In this document: positions 27,503 to 37,338 of the stretch, in pieces
Numbering within the stretch: the stretch's first letter is position 1
Layout of the letters: each line of letters starts with the position of its first letter
NCBI GenBank assembly: GCA_963815645.1
Contig: CAWFHL010000002.1
Span: 124,001 to 188,000, forward strand
Direction of reading: 5' to 3'
Length of the DNA stretch: 64,000 nucleotides
Source: JBBRHQ01 sp963815645
GTDB lineage: Bacteria; Actinomycetota; Thermoleophilia; Solirubrobacterales; 70-9
Program-made: the position numbers and the translations under genes
Notes under the pieces: model-generated
What the model saw: only the letters and a program-made list of their open reading frames with translations
Databases searched by the model: none
What the model was told of the DNA's origin: nothing

Positions 27503-27835
27503 ATGCCCGCCCCGGTGAAGACCTCTGCCGCTGCTCCCGAGAGGTCGCTGGACCAGAGAATGGACGCTCTGAAGCGGGCCAACAACATCCGCTCGGCGCG
27601 GGCGAGGCTGAAGAAGGACCTGAAGGCGGGGAAGGCAAGCATCCACAAGCTGCTGCTCGATCCGCCCGAGTACGTGCTGACCGCAAAGGTCTTCGACATG
27701 CTGCTCGCCGTCCCCAAGTACGGGCGGGTCAAGGCGAACCGGATCCTCAACCAGTGCCGGATTTCGCCGTCGAAGACGATCGGCGGCCTCTCCGAGCGGC
27801 AGCGCGGCGAGCTGGTCTCCCAGCTTCACCGCTAG
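27503..27835 (+). CDS. mihF: integration host factor, actinobacterial type (mIHF)
   Basis: A 110-residue nucleoid protein of the actinobacterial IHF type, which bends DNA and is unrelated in fold to E. coli IHF. RMDALKRANNIRSARARLKKDLKAG forms the basic helical arm, and YVLTAKVFDMLLAVPKYGRVKANRILNQCRISPSKTIGGLS is the helix-two-turn-helix core. The ATG at 27503 is preferred over the upstream TTG because the -10 box ends at 27493. The link to gmk and rpoZ is the usual actinobacterial arrangement. A palindromic repeat element follows the stop. Confidence 0.93.
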   Translation: MPAPVKTSAAAPERSLDQRMDALKRANNIRSARARLKKDLKAGKASIHKLLLDPPEYVLTAKVFDMLLAVPKYGRVKANRILNQCRISPSKTIGGLSERQRGELVSQLHR

Positions 27836-27845
27836 AGCTGCGAAG

Positions 27846-27901
27846 GCCGGCGCGGTGTTAGCGCCGGCAGGGGCATGTCAGGCGGCGAAGCCGCCGCAAT
27901 T
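27846..27901 (+). repeat. palindromic interspersed repeat, copy A
   Basis: Two hairpins in tandem: GCCGGCGC/GCGCCGGC (27846-27868) and GGCGGC-GAA-GCCGCC (27881-27895), separated by the spacer GGCATGTCAGGC and followed by GCAATT. Copies B and C of the same element lie near 56.0-56.1 kb on the other strand. The second hairpin plus the following GCAATTGTTT could also end the mihF transcript. Confidence 0.8.
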
Positions 27902-27947
27902 GTTTCTGCCTCCCGCGTCGTCGCCGCCGGAAGCTAGCTTCCCGGCC

Positions 27948-28508
27948 GTGTCCAAGGTCTTCGTGATCACGGGACCGTCGGGAGTCGGGAAGGGGACGTT
28001 GATCTCCGAGCTGCTGGCGCGCATCCCCGAGCTCGAGCTCTCGGTCTCGGCGACGACTCGCCAACCCCGCGGGGGAGAGGAGGACGGCCGCGATTATCAC
28101 TTCCTCGACCCCGCCGACTTCGACCGCCGCGCTGAGAGCAGCGACTTCCTCGAGTTCGCCACCTACAGCGGCAACCGCTATGGGACGCTGCGCCGTGAGG
28201 TCGAGAGGAGGCTCGCGGCCGGCCGCTCGGTTGTGCTCGAGATCGAGGTCCAGGGCGCCCGCCAGGTGCGGGCGGCGATGCCCGAGTCGGTGCAGGTGTT
28301 CATCGCGCCGCCGGAGCCTGCGGAGCTGCGGGAGCGGCTGATCTCTCGCGGCACCGACAGCCCGGAGGCGATCGACGCCCGGCTGGCGGTGGCCGCTCAG
28401 GAGCTGGCTGCGCAGGACGAGTTCGCCTACCGCGTGGTCAACGACGACCGGTCGAGGGCGGCCGACGAGCTCGAGGGGATCGTCCGCGGTGAGCTCGGAG
28501 GAGGCTGA
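27948..28508 (+). CDS. gmk: guanylate kinase
   Basis: A 186-residue guanylate kinase converting GMP to GDP with ATP. The P-loop GPSGVGKGT is at the N terminus, SATTRQPRGGEEDGRDYHF forms the GMP-binding region and LEIEVQGARQVR follows. The GTG at 27948 gives the normal length; the frame stays open upstream through the repeat element but that part is not protein-like. TAGCTT ends seven bases before the GTG and may be a -10 box for a leaderless mRNA. The gene precedes rpoZ, as in most bacteria. Confidence 0.95.
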   Translation: MSKVFVITGPSGVGKGTLISELLARIPELELSVSATTRQPRGGEEDGRDYHFLDPADFDRRAESSDFLEFATYSGNRYGTLRREVERRLAAGRSVVLEIEVQGARQVRAAMPESVQVFIAPPEPAELRERLISRGTDSPEAIDARLAVAAQELAAQDEFAYRVVNDDRSRAADELEGIVRGELGGG

Positions 28509-28547
28509 ACCTGCGAGCACGGTTGCGGCTCGCCGGCTGGCAACCAC

Positions 28548-28553
28548 TACAAT
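28548..28553 (+). promoter_or_regulatory. -10 box of rpoZ
   Basis: TACAAT lies nine bases before the rpoZ ATG; TTGCGG at 28523-28528 is a possible -35 with 19-base spacing. The transcript would be leaderless or nearly so. Confidence 0.5.
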
Positions 28554-28562
28554 GCGCGCTCG

Positions 28563-28799
28563 ATGATCAAGCCACGCGTCGACAGGCTGCTAGCCAACTC
28601 CGGCAACTCGCACTACGCGGCGGTGGTGATCGCCTCGAAGCGGGCCCGGCAGATCAACAGCTATTACCACAACCTCGGCGAGGGCAACTTCGGTGAGTAC
28701 CCGCCACCGATGGTCCCCGCCGACAGCGGCCGCAACTTCCTCTCGATCGCCCTCGAGGAGCTGGCCGAGGGAAAGATCAAGCACGAGTTCCGCCAGTAG
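28563..28799 (+). CDS. rpoZ: RNA polymerase omega subunit
   Basis: A 78-residue omega chain that helps assemble RNA polymerase. The core YAAVVIASKRARQINSYYHNLG and the C-terminal LSIALEELAEGKIKHEF match the family; length is normal for actinobacteria. It lies between gmk and coaBC, the usual order. A TACAAT box just upstream suggests its own leaderless transcript in addition to read-through from gmk. Confidence 0.95.
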   Translation: MIKPRVDRLLANSGNSHYAAVVIASKRARQINSYYHNLGEGNFGEYPPPMVPADSGRNFLSIALEELAEGKIKHEFRQ

Positions 28800-28833
28800 C
28801 CCAGGCGCCGGAGCGGCCTGAAGGAGGAGAGCA

Positions 28834-30087
28834 TTGGCAAGGATCCTGCTCGGTGTAAGCGGCGGGATCTCCGCCTATAAGTCGCTCGAGCTGGCCAGGC
28901 TCGCGACCAGTGCCTCCCATGGGGTGCGTGTGCTGATGAGCGAGGGGGCAACCCGTTTCGTCGGCGCTGCTTCCTTCGAAGCGATCGTCGGCGCCCCGGT
29001 GCTGATCTCCGAGTTCGACCGCGATCCGCTGCGCGGCGGGTTCCCGGGCGAGCCGGCGCCCGAGCACGACCCGATTGGCCATCTCGAGCTCGCTGCCAAC
29101 GCTGACGCCTTCCTGGTCGCGCCGGCTTCGGCCAACACGATCGCCAAGCTGGCAGCCGGGCTCGCGGACTCGATGCTGACCACCTCGTTCCTTGCCTGCG
29201 CCTCGCCGCGGCTGCTGGCGCCCGCGATGAACGACCGCATGTACTTCGATGCGGCGACCCAGGGGAACCTCGCCGCGCTGCGTGAGCGCGGTGTGATGGT
29301 GATCGAGCCGGACGAAGGTCCGCTCGCCTCACGCGGGGAGTTTGGCAAGGGCCGGCTTCCCGAGCCGGCCGAGCTGCTCGCCCGCCTCGAAGCAGTGCTC
29401 CCGGCGGGAGATCGCCCCTGGGACGGTCTGCGGGTGCTGGTCACCGCTGGAGGGACCCGCGAGCCGCTCGATCAGGTGCGCTTCATCGGCAACCGATCCA
29501 GTGGCCGCATGGGCGTCGCCCTCGCCGGGGCTGCGGCCAGGCGCGGCGCCGAGGTGACCCTGATCGCCGCTAACGTCGAGCTGCCCGAACCGGCCGGGGT
29601 GCGCCGCATCGACGTAGTCAGCGCGGCCCAGCTCGAGGAAGCGGTGATCGAGGAGTTCGGACGGGCGCACCTGCTGCTGATGGCCGCCGCGCCCGCCGAC
29701 TTCCGACCGGAAACGGTCGCCGACGGCAAGATCAGGCGGGCCGGCGAGGGTCTCGAGATCCGCCTGGAGCCGACGGACGACATCCTCGCCTCGGTCGCCG
29801 CGACGCGGGGGGAGGGGCAGACGATCGTCGGCTTCGCCGCCGAGCACGGCGAAGGAGGGGCGGCGCGGGCCCGGGAGAAGCTGGTCCGCAAGGGCGCCGA
29901 CCTGATCGTCCTCAACGACATCTCCGATCCGGAGATCGGGTTTGAGTCGACCAGGAACGCGGTCACCCTGGTCGAGGCCGGCTCCGAGCTGCAGCTTGCG
30001 GTCAACACCAAGGAGGCGATCGCGGAGGCGATCCTCGACCGGGTCGCATCGCTGCGCGAGCGCTCCCCGCGCGGCTCCTCAGCCTAA
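28834..30087 (+). CDS. coaBC: bifunctional phosphopantothenoylcysteine decarboxylase / phosphopantothenate-cysteine ligase
   Basis: A 417-residue fused coenzyme A biosynthesis enzyme. The N-terminal flavoprotein decarboxylase has GVSGGISAYKSLEL, the catalytic-loop region VAPASANTIAKLAAG and the substrate clamp PAMNDRMYF; the C-terminal ligase half opens LRVLVTAGGTREPLDQVRFI. It turns phosphopantothenate and cysteine into phosphopantetheine. The TTG start follows an excellent AAGGAGGAGA site. It is the third gene of the gmk-rpoZ-coaBC group. Confidence 0.96.
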   Translation: MARILLGVSGGISAYKSLELARLATSASHGVRVLMSEGATRFVGAASFEAIVGAPVLISEFDRDPLRGGFPGEPAPEHDPIGHLELAANADAFLVAPASANTIAKLAAGLADSMLTTSFLACASPRLLAPAMNDRMYFDAATQGNLAALRERGVMVIEPDEGPLASRGEFGKGRLPEPAELLARLEAVLPAGDRPWDGLRVLVTAGGTREPLDQVRFIGNRSSGRMGVALAGAAARRGAEVTLIAANVELPEPAGVRRIDVVSAAQLEEAVIEEFGRAHLLLMAAAPADFRPETVADGKIRRAGEGLEIRLEPTDDILASVAATRGEGQTIVGFAAEHGEGGAARAREKLVRKGADLIVLNDISDPEIGFESTRNAVTLVEAGSELQLAVNTKEAIAEAILDRVASLRERSPRGSSA

Positions 30088-30118
30088 GCCGCCCAGCGGG
30101 CTTCGTACACTCTCCACG

Positions 30119-30508
30119 ATGTCCGAGATCGTCGATCAGGCAATCGGGGAGGAATCCACCTACCGTCTCTGGCGGCGCGGCGTCGAGCTGCTCGAGGACG
30201 GCAGCTTCGGCGCTGCCACCGTTCCGCTCGCCGAGGCGGCCCGCCGGGCTCCGGAGAAGAGCTCCGTGCGGGAGGCCCTCGGCCGGGCCTACTTCCGCAA
30301 CCGCCAGTTCGACGAGGCGGCGGCCGAGTTCGAGGCGGTGCTCGAGACCCACCCGGTGAACGACTACGCCCACTTCTGCCTGGGCCGCGCCCTCAGCATC
30401 ACCGGCGACCTGCGCCGCGCCCGCCATCACCTGGCCATGGCCTCGAACCTGCGTCCCGAGCGCCGCGACTACCGCATCTACCGCGAGCGCCTCGCCCGCA
30501 ACGCCTGA
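30119..30508 (+). CDS. tetratricopeptide repeat protein
   Basis: A 129-residue TPR protein. Three helix-turn-helix units can be read: YRLWRRGVELLEDGSFGAATVPLAEAARR, SSVREALGRAYFRNRQFDEAAAEFEAVLE and DYAHFCLGRALSITGDLRRARHHLAMAS. Such proteins act as scaffolds; the partner is unknown. The ATG at 30119 fits a TACACT -10 box ending eight bases upstream (leaderless). Located between coaBC and dtd, all on the plus strand. Confidence 0.85.
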   Translation: MSEIVDQAIGEESTYRLWRRGVELLEDGSFGAATVPLAEAARRAPEKSSVREALGRAYFRNRQFDEAAAEFEAVLETHPVNDYAHFCLGRALSITGDLRRARHHLAMASNLRPERRDYRIYRERLARNA

Positions 30509-30516
30509 ACGCGCCG

Positions 30517-30933
30517 GTGCGGGCGCTGGTGCAGCGCGTCTCCCGGGCCTCGGTCGGGGTCGAGGGAGAGCTGGTCGCCGAGATCGGCGCCGGGATGGTC
30601 GTCCTCCTCGGGGTGGCGGAAGGCGACGGGCCCGATCAGGCCGACCGCCTCGCCGCCAAGCTGCGCAAGCTGCGGATCTTCGACGATGCCGAGGGGCGGA
30701 TGAACGATCCCCTCGGGCAACGCGAGGTGCTCTGCGTCAGCCAGTTCACACTGCTCGCAGAGACCGGCCGGGGCAATCGGCCCAGCTATACTGCCGCGGC
30801 CCGGCCCGAGGTCGCCGAGCCGCTCTATGAGCGTGTTTGCGACGCGCTCGGCGCCGCCCGCGGCGTGTTCGGCGCCCGGATGAGCGTCGACCTCGCAAAC
30901 GACGGCCCCGTGACCCTGCTGCTCGACGCCTGA
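30517..30933 (+). CDS. dtd: D-aminoacyl-tRNA deacylase
   Basis: A 138-residue DTD, which hydrolyses D-amino acids (and glycine mischarged on tRNA-Ala) from tRNA. The signature SQFTL (in LCVSQFTLLAE) and the cross-subunit NDGPVT motif near the C terminus are both present; in this dimeric enzyme they form the active site. The GTG start gives the family N terminus MRALVQRVSRASV. It is followed by a promoter and attenuated leader for rimP. Confidence 0.95.
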   Translation: MRALVQRVSRASVGVEGELVAEIGAGMVVLLGVAEGDGPDQADRLAAKLRKLRIFDDAEGRMNDPLGQREVLCVSQFTLLAETGRGNRPSYTAAARPEVAEPLYERVCDALGAARGVFGARMSVDLANDGPVTLLLDA

Positions 30934-30950
30934 GTCCGGCGTCGATCGGG

Positions 30951-30979
30951 TTGGCGCCGGCACTCGGCGAGGCTATACT
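30951..30979 (+). promoter_or_regulatory. promoter of the rimP-nusA-infB operon
   Basis: TTGGCG (30951-30956) and TATACT (30974-30979) with an ideal 17-base spacer. Transcription should start near 30986, leaving a leader of about 90 bases before rimP, unlike the leaderless genes around it. Confidence 0.7.
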
Positions 30980-31024
30980 CAGGACGGAGTTTCGAAGCTT
31001 TTCCACGTATCTATCCGTGTCGAG

Positions 31025-31049
31025 AAGTGGGCCTTGCCCACTTTTTTTT
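31025..31049 (+). terminator. leader attenuator/terminator before rimP
   Basis: AAGTGGGC (31025-31032) pairs perfectly with GCCCACTT (31036-31043) around a three-base loop, followed by a run of T residues to 31049. It is a near-ideal intrinsic terminator. Because a promoter lies upstream of it and rimP starts only 28 bases downstream, it probably works as an attenuator; it may also end read-through from dtd. Confidence 0.85.
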
Positions 31050-31076
31050 CGCCCCGCACCGGCCCATTAGGAGCAG

Positions 31077-31517
31077 ATGAGCGATCTCCCGCAGACCATC
31101 ACCAGCCGCCTAGCCGAGCTCGACCCGGCAATCGAGCTGATCGCTGTCGAAAACAGCGGGCCCGAGAGCCTGCGGATCTACATCGACCACCCCGGAGGGG
31201 TCGACCTCGGGCTCTGTGAGCGGGTGACGGCTCAGCTCGGCGAGCTGCTGCTCAGCTACTCGCTCGAGGTCTCATCGCCCGGATCGGACCGCCCTCTCTC
31301 GAGGCCGGAGCACTACCGCCGCTACCTGGGGCGCCGGGTGCGGGTTCGGACCCGGGAGGTGCTCGACGGGCGGCGCAACTTCACAGGCACGATCGAGGCC
31401 GCCGACGAGGAGGCTGTGCGGGTCGCGCTCATCGACGGAGGTGCCCATGTGACGATCCCGCACGAGCGGATCTATCGCTCCAGCCTCGTGCCCGACATCG
31501 CGGAAGGAGTCAGCTAG
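31077..31517 (+). CDS. rimP: ribosome maturation factor RimP
   Basis: A 146-residue RimP, needed for 30S subunit assembly. The N-terminal alpha/beta domain carries LRIYIDHPGGVDLGLCERVT and LEVSSPGSDRPLSRPEHYRRYLG, both highly conserved; a small SH3-like C-terminal domain follows. AGGAGC lies directly upstream of the ATG. The stop overlaps the GTG of nusA by one base, so the two are translationally coupled in the classic rimP-nusA-infB order. Confidence 0.95.
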   Translation: MSDLPQTITSRLAELDPAIELIAVENSGPESLRIYIDHPGGVDLGLCERVTAQLGELLLSYSLEVSSPGSDRPLSRPEHYRRYLGRRVRVRTREVLDGRRNFTGTIEAADEEAVRVALIDGGAHVTIPHERIYRSSLVPDIAEGVS

Positions 31518-33262
31518 TGACCAAGGAGATCGTCGAGGCCGTCAAGGCGCTCGAGCAGGAGAAGGGCATCTCGGCCGAGAAGCTGATGGACGCGCTCGAG
31601 GACGCGCTGCTCTCGGCCTACAAGAAGACTCCGGGCGCCGCCAAGTACGCGCGGGTCGACCTCGATCACGACACCGGGGACTTCCGCGTGTTCGAGCTGA
31701 TCCTGCCGCCCGAGCTGGAGGAGAAGCTGCTGGCCGAGGCGGCCGAGGTCGAGGAGCCGGAGATCGATCCGGAGACCGGGGAGATGCCCGAGCCCGAAGA
31801 GCCGGAGCTCGATCCGGAGATGATCGCCCCCTATGAGGACCAGATCTCCACCCGCGACGTCACCCCCGACGACTTCGGCCGGATCGCCGCCCAGACCGCG
31901 AAGCAGGTGATCCTGCAGCGGATCCGCGAGGCGGAACGGGCGATGATGTATGACGAGTATCAGGATCGGGTCGGCGAACTGATCACGGGAATCATCCAGC
32001 AGTCCGACAAGCGCTACACCCTGGTCCAGCTGCGGGAGCGGGTCGAGGCGCTGCTCCCGAAGTCCGAGCAGGTCTACAACGAGCGCTACGACCACGGGAT
32101 GAGGGTGAAGGCGGTGATCACCGACGTCTCGGACTCGATGAAGGGTCCGAGCATCGTCGTGTCGCGGCGCAACCCGGAGCTGATCAAGAAGCTTTTCGAG
32201 CTCGAGGTGCCCGAGATCGCCGACAAGCTGGTCGAGATCGTCGGCGTCGCCCGCGAGCCTGGCTATCGCTCGAAGATCGCGGTCGTATCACACACTGACG
32301 GCGTCGACCCGGTCGGAGCATGCGTCGGTCCGCGCGGGTCGCGGGTGCGGATGGTCGTATCCGAGTTGCGCGGGGAGAAGATCGACATCATCCCCCACAA
32401 CGAGGAGCCCGCCCGCTTCGTCGCCAAGGCGCTCTCGCCCGCCCGCGTCCGCGAGGTCCTTGTCGACGACGAGGACAAGCAGGCGACCGTGATCGTCCCC
32501 GACGATCAGCTTTCGCTGGCGATCGGCCGGGACGGCCAGAACGCCCGCCTGGCGGCCCGGCTGACCGGCTGGCGGGTGGACATCAAGTCCGAGTCCGAGT
32601 TCGCCCAGGAGGAGGACGAGATCACCTACGAGGGCGAGGAGGATTTCGACGGCCGCTGCATGGCGCTGCTCTCCAACGGCCGCCGCTGCCCGAACGCCGC
32701 GGTCGGCGGGACCACCTATTGCGGCCTCCCGACCCATCAGGCGCTGGGCCGCTTCCAGACCTCGCAGGTGGCAGTTCTCAACGACCTCTCCGAGGAGCAA
32801 ATCGCGATGCTCGCCGATCCGGAGGCGGACGAGGCGGCCGTGGCCGCGATCGTCGGGCCTGCCGAGGCGGCGTTTGCGGATGCCGAGGCTGAGGAGGCGG
32901 CTGAAGCCCCTGAGGCCGAAGCAGCGGGACCTCAGCCTGCCAGCGACCCAGACACGCCCGGAAGCGAAGCTGAGGACGTGTCGGGCAGTGATGCCTCGCA
33001 AGCTGCGGGCGAGGAGCCCACCCAAGCGCCACCCGCGGAAGAGGCCCAGAAGCCCGAGGCCGAATCGCCGGACGCCGAGTCCGAAGCGACTGAGCCCGAG
33101 GCCGAAGCGTCGGACCCCGAGGCCGGAGCAGGCGAACCTCAGCCCGCCGACGACCCCGACACGCCCGGAAGCGAAGCTGAGGACGTGTCGGGCAGTGATT
33201 CCGAGGAGGCCGAAGTTAGTTCGGACGGAGCCGCGGAGGCGCCGGTGGAGGCTGAGAAGTAG
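31517..33262 (+). CDS. nusA: transcription termination/antitermination factor NusA with extra zinc motif
   Basis: A 581-residue NusA. The N-terminal polymerase-binding domain includes an acidic insert (EPEIDPETGEMPEPEEPELDP), then come S1 (GMRVKAVITDVSD), KH1 (GACVGPRGSRVRMV) and KH2 (SLAIGRDGQNARLAARLTG). After KH2 a Cys3His motif, C381-x9-C391-x10-C402-x4-H407, resembles small treble-clef-like zinc motifs and is not part of standard NusA. A roughly 130-residue acidic low-complexity tail follows, containing two near-identical 22-residue repeats encoded by a 42-base perfect DNA repeat. The core function in pausing and termination is secure; the role of the added C terminus is unknown. Confidence 0.95.
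   Translation: MTKEIVEAVKALEQEKGISAEKLMDALEDALLSAYKKTPGAAKYARVDLDHDTGDFRVFELILPPELEEKLLAEAAEVEEPEIDPETGEMPEPEEPELDPEMIAPYEDQISTRDVTPDDFGRIAAQTAKQVILQRIREAERAMMYDEYQDRVGELITGIIQQSDKRYTLVQLRERVEALLPKSEQVYNERYDHGMRVKAVITDVSDSMKGPSIVVSRRNPELIKKLFELEVPEIADKLVEIVGVAREPGYRSKIAVVSHTDGVDPVGACVGPRGSRVRMVVSELRGEKIDIIPHNEEPARFVAKALSPARVREVLVDDEDKQATVIVPDDQLSLAIGRDGQNARLAARLTGWRVDIKSESEFAQEEDEITYEGEEDFDGRCMALLSNGRRCPNAAVGGTTYCGLPTHQALGRFQTSQVAVLNDLSEEQIAMLADPEADEAAVAAIVGPAEAAFADAEAEEAAEAPEAEAAGPQPASDPDTPGSEAEDVSGSDASQAAGEEPTQAPPAEEAQKPEAESPDAESEATEPEAEASDPEAGAGEPQPADDPDTPGSEAEDVSGSDSEEAEVSSDGAAEAPVEAEK
32951..32992 (+). repeat. 42-base coding repeat in nusA, copy 1
   Basis: This segment is identical to 33158-33199 over 42 bases, and similarity extends about 20 bases upstream. 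It encodes DTPGSEAEDVSGSD. The two ends of the unit are complementary (GACACG with CGTGTC), so it is itself palindromic. Confidence 0.9.
33158..33199 (+). repeat. 42-base coding repeat in nusA, copy 2
   Basis: Second exact copy, 207 bases downstream of the first and in the same frame. Here the inverted repeat is longer: CCCGACACG at 33155-33163 against CGTGTCGGG at 33184-33192. Confidence 0.9.
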
Positions 33263-33264
33263 AG

Positions 33265-35493
<2,229 letters not shown>

Positions 35494-35516
35494 CCGCCCC
35501 GGGCGGCGGGGCCTGT

Positions 35517-35582
35517 CACGGGATGGGGGCCCACCAGTCCTGCGGTGCGGTAGCTCCTCGGACTGGTCCATCCCATCCCGTG
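35517..35582 (+). ncRNA. long imperfect hairpin between infB and ylxP
   Basis: CACGGGATGGG (35517-35527) is exactly complementary to CCCATCCCGTG (35572-35582), and an inner helix pairs ACCAGTCC (35533-35540) with GGACTGGT (35560-35567). That is 19 base pairs with a small internal loop and a 19-base apical loop. No T tract follows, so it is not a plain intrinsic terminator. It could be a processing site, a 3' stabiliser of infB mRNA or a cis-regulatory RNA. Confidence 0.5.
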
Positions 35583-35623
35583 CCACCCGCCGCAGGGACG
35601 CCTCGATCGTCCAGAATCTGTGG

Positions 35624-35923
35624 ATGAGCGCCTTTGTCTGCTTGGTTGAGATTCGATTGCACTTCGGCGAGGTCGGGGATCTGAAGGGCAAGAGAAAGCT
35701 GCTGGCCTCGCTGAAGGCGCAGCTGCGGCAGAGGTTCGGCGCCTCGGTCGCCGAGATCGAGGCCCAGGACAAATGGCAGCGATCGACCCTGCTCTGCGCC
35801 CTGGTCGGAGGCTCCGAGGTCGAGGGCCGGGCGGACGCGCTGCGGCGGTTCGCCGAGTCGCGCTTTCCCGAAGGCTGCTCGAGCGACCGGAGGACCTTCA
35901 GCCTCGACGATCTCGAGGCGTAG
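35624..35923 (+). CDS. ylxP: YlxP/DUF503 family protein
   Basis: A 99-residue DUF503 protein. FVCLVEIRLHFGEVGDLKGKRKLLASLKAQLRQRFGASVAEIEAQDKWQRSTL covers nearly the whole conserved fold. The gene is normally found between infB and rbfA, as here, which supports a role in ribosome assembly or translation, although the precise function is not known to me. A possible CAGAAT -10 box ends six bases before the ATG. Confidence 0.93.
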   Translation: MSAFVCLVEIRLHFGEVGDLKGKRKLLASLKAQLRQRFGASVAEIEAQDKWQRSTLLCALVGGSEVEGRADALRRFAESRFPEGCSSDRRTFSLDDLEA

Positions 35924-35993
35924 CTCGGCTGGGGCAAGTTCAAGGGTGTTGTTTACGTTTTATGAGGGTCCCTTTGGTTATAGTCGCCCGGCC

Positions 35994-36332
35994 ATGCCAG
36001 CGGCGCGCATGCGGCGCATCAACGAAGTGATCCGGGAAGTGGTCGGCGCGGCGATCAGCACCGACCTCAAGGACCCGCGGATCGGATTCGTCACCGTGAC
36101 CTCAGTCGAGACAAGCCCCGACCTCCGCACCGCCAAGGTGTTCTTCAGCGTGCTCGGATCAGAGTCCGAGCGCAAGGCCACGCTGGCCGGACTGCGCTCC
36201 TCCCACGGGGTGATCCAGTCGCGGATCGCCGCCGAGACCAGGATGAAGCGCACCCCGACCCTGAGTTTCCGCTACGACGACACGATCGAGCAGGGGATGC
36301 GGATCAATCGACTGCTCGAAGACGGCTCGTGA
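35994..36332 (+). CDS. rbfA: 30S ribosome-binding factor RbfA
   Basis: A 112-residue RbfA (MRRINEVIREVVGAAISTDLKDPRIGFVTVTSVETSPDLRTAKVF is spread over its KH-like fold), which helps mature the 16S 5' end and supports cold adaptation. The ATG at 35994 is chosen over the upstream in-frame codon at 35946 because a TATAGT box at 35979-35984 predicts a start site just before it (leaderless). It overlaps nrnA by four bases. Confidence 0.92.
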   Translation: MPAARMRRINEVIREVVGAAISTDLKDPRIGFVTVTSVETSPDLRTAKVFFSVLGSESERKATLAGLRSSHGVIQSRIAAETRMKRTPTLSFRYDDTIEQGMRINRLLEDGS

Positions 36333-37333
36333 GCGAGGTTGCCGGGGTGGCTGCGCCGGCCCCCGAGCAGGTTGCGGCCGCGCTGCGCTCACAGGAGCGG
36401 TTTCTGCTGACCACCCACGAGGGCCCGGACGGCGACGCGCTCGGATCGCTGCTGGGAATGCATCAGCTGCTCAAGCAGCTCGGCAAGGACTCGGTGATGT
36501 TTCTCGCCGCGAAGGAGTTCCCGCTGCCGATCGAGTACCGCTTCCTGCCGCTTGAGGAGGTTTTCCATGAGCCGCCCGCCGATGTCGCCGACCGCACGAT
36601 CGTCTTCCTCGACTGCGGGAACATCGATCGGATGCCGGTGGACTTCCTGCGCAACGGGGACAACGAGCTGATCAACATCGACCACCACCACGACAACACC
36701 CGCTTCGGCGACATCAACCTGGTCGACGTCGAGGCCTCATGCACCGCCGAGATCGTCTACGACCTCGCAATCCTGCTCGGCGCCGAGGTCACCCCGCCGA
36801 TCGCCTCGGCGCTCTACGTCGGCGTGGTCACCGATACCGGCAAGTTCATGTACGAGAACACCGACGCCCGCACCCATCGCGTCGCGGCCGCGCTGATCGA
36901 AGCGGGGGTCGACGTCGACGACACCTACCGCCGCCTATATGAGCACGTCCCCTTGGAGAAGCTGCGCCTGGTGGCGCGGGCCCTGGAGGGGATCGAGCGC
37001 CATTGCGACGGGCGCCTCGTGACTACGGCGATCACCACCGAGGACTACGAGGCCACCGGCGCCGACGAAGCGATGACCGAAGGGATAATCGACCACTTGC
37101 GGTCGGTCGAGGGGGCGAAAGTGGCCGCCGTTATCCGCGACCTCGGCAGTCGCGGCCGGGCCGCCCACAAGGTCAGCCTGCGCTCCGGCGACGGGGAGGT
37201 GGACGTCTCTGCGATCGCCCGCAAGCGTGGCGGAGGCGGTCACATGCGAGCCGCCGGCTTCTCAACGGACACGGCGCTGGAGGAGCTGATCGAGTTCATT
37301 TGCGACGAGGTCGGCCGCCAGCTTCCCGACTGA
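36329..37333 (+). CDS. nrnA: DHH-family oligoribonuclease / pAp phosphatase NrnA
   Basis: A 334-residue DHH-DHHA1 phosphoesterase that degrades short RNA oligomers and 3'-phosphoadenosine phosphate. Metal ligands are in THEGPDGDALGS, FLDCGN and the DHH motif NIDHHHDNTRFGD; the C-terminal DHHA1 substrate site is RGGGGHMRAAGF. The GTG overlaps the rbfA stop. It completes the RNA-decay set in this window together with pnp, rnj and rny. Confidence 0.94.
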   Translation: MSEVAGVAAPAPEQVAAALRSQERFLLTTHEGPDGDALGSLLGMHQLLKQLGKDSVMFLAAKEFPLPIEYRFLPLEEVFHEPPADVADRTIVFLDCGNIDRMPVDFLRNGDNELINIDHHHDNTRFGDINLVDVEASCTAEIVYDLAILLGAEVTPPIASALYVGVVTDTGKFMYENTDARTHRVAAALIEAGVDVDDTYRRLYEHVPLEKLRLVARALEGIERHCDGRLVTTAITTEDYEATGADEAMTEGIIDHLRSVEGAKVAAVIRDLGSRGRAAHKVSLRSGDGEVDVSAIARKRGGGGHMRAAGFSTDTALEELIEFICDEVGRQLPD

Positions 37334-37338
37334 GGCCG

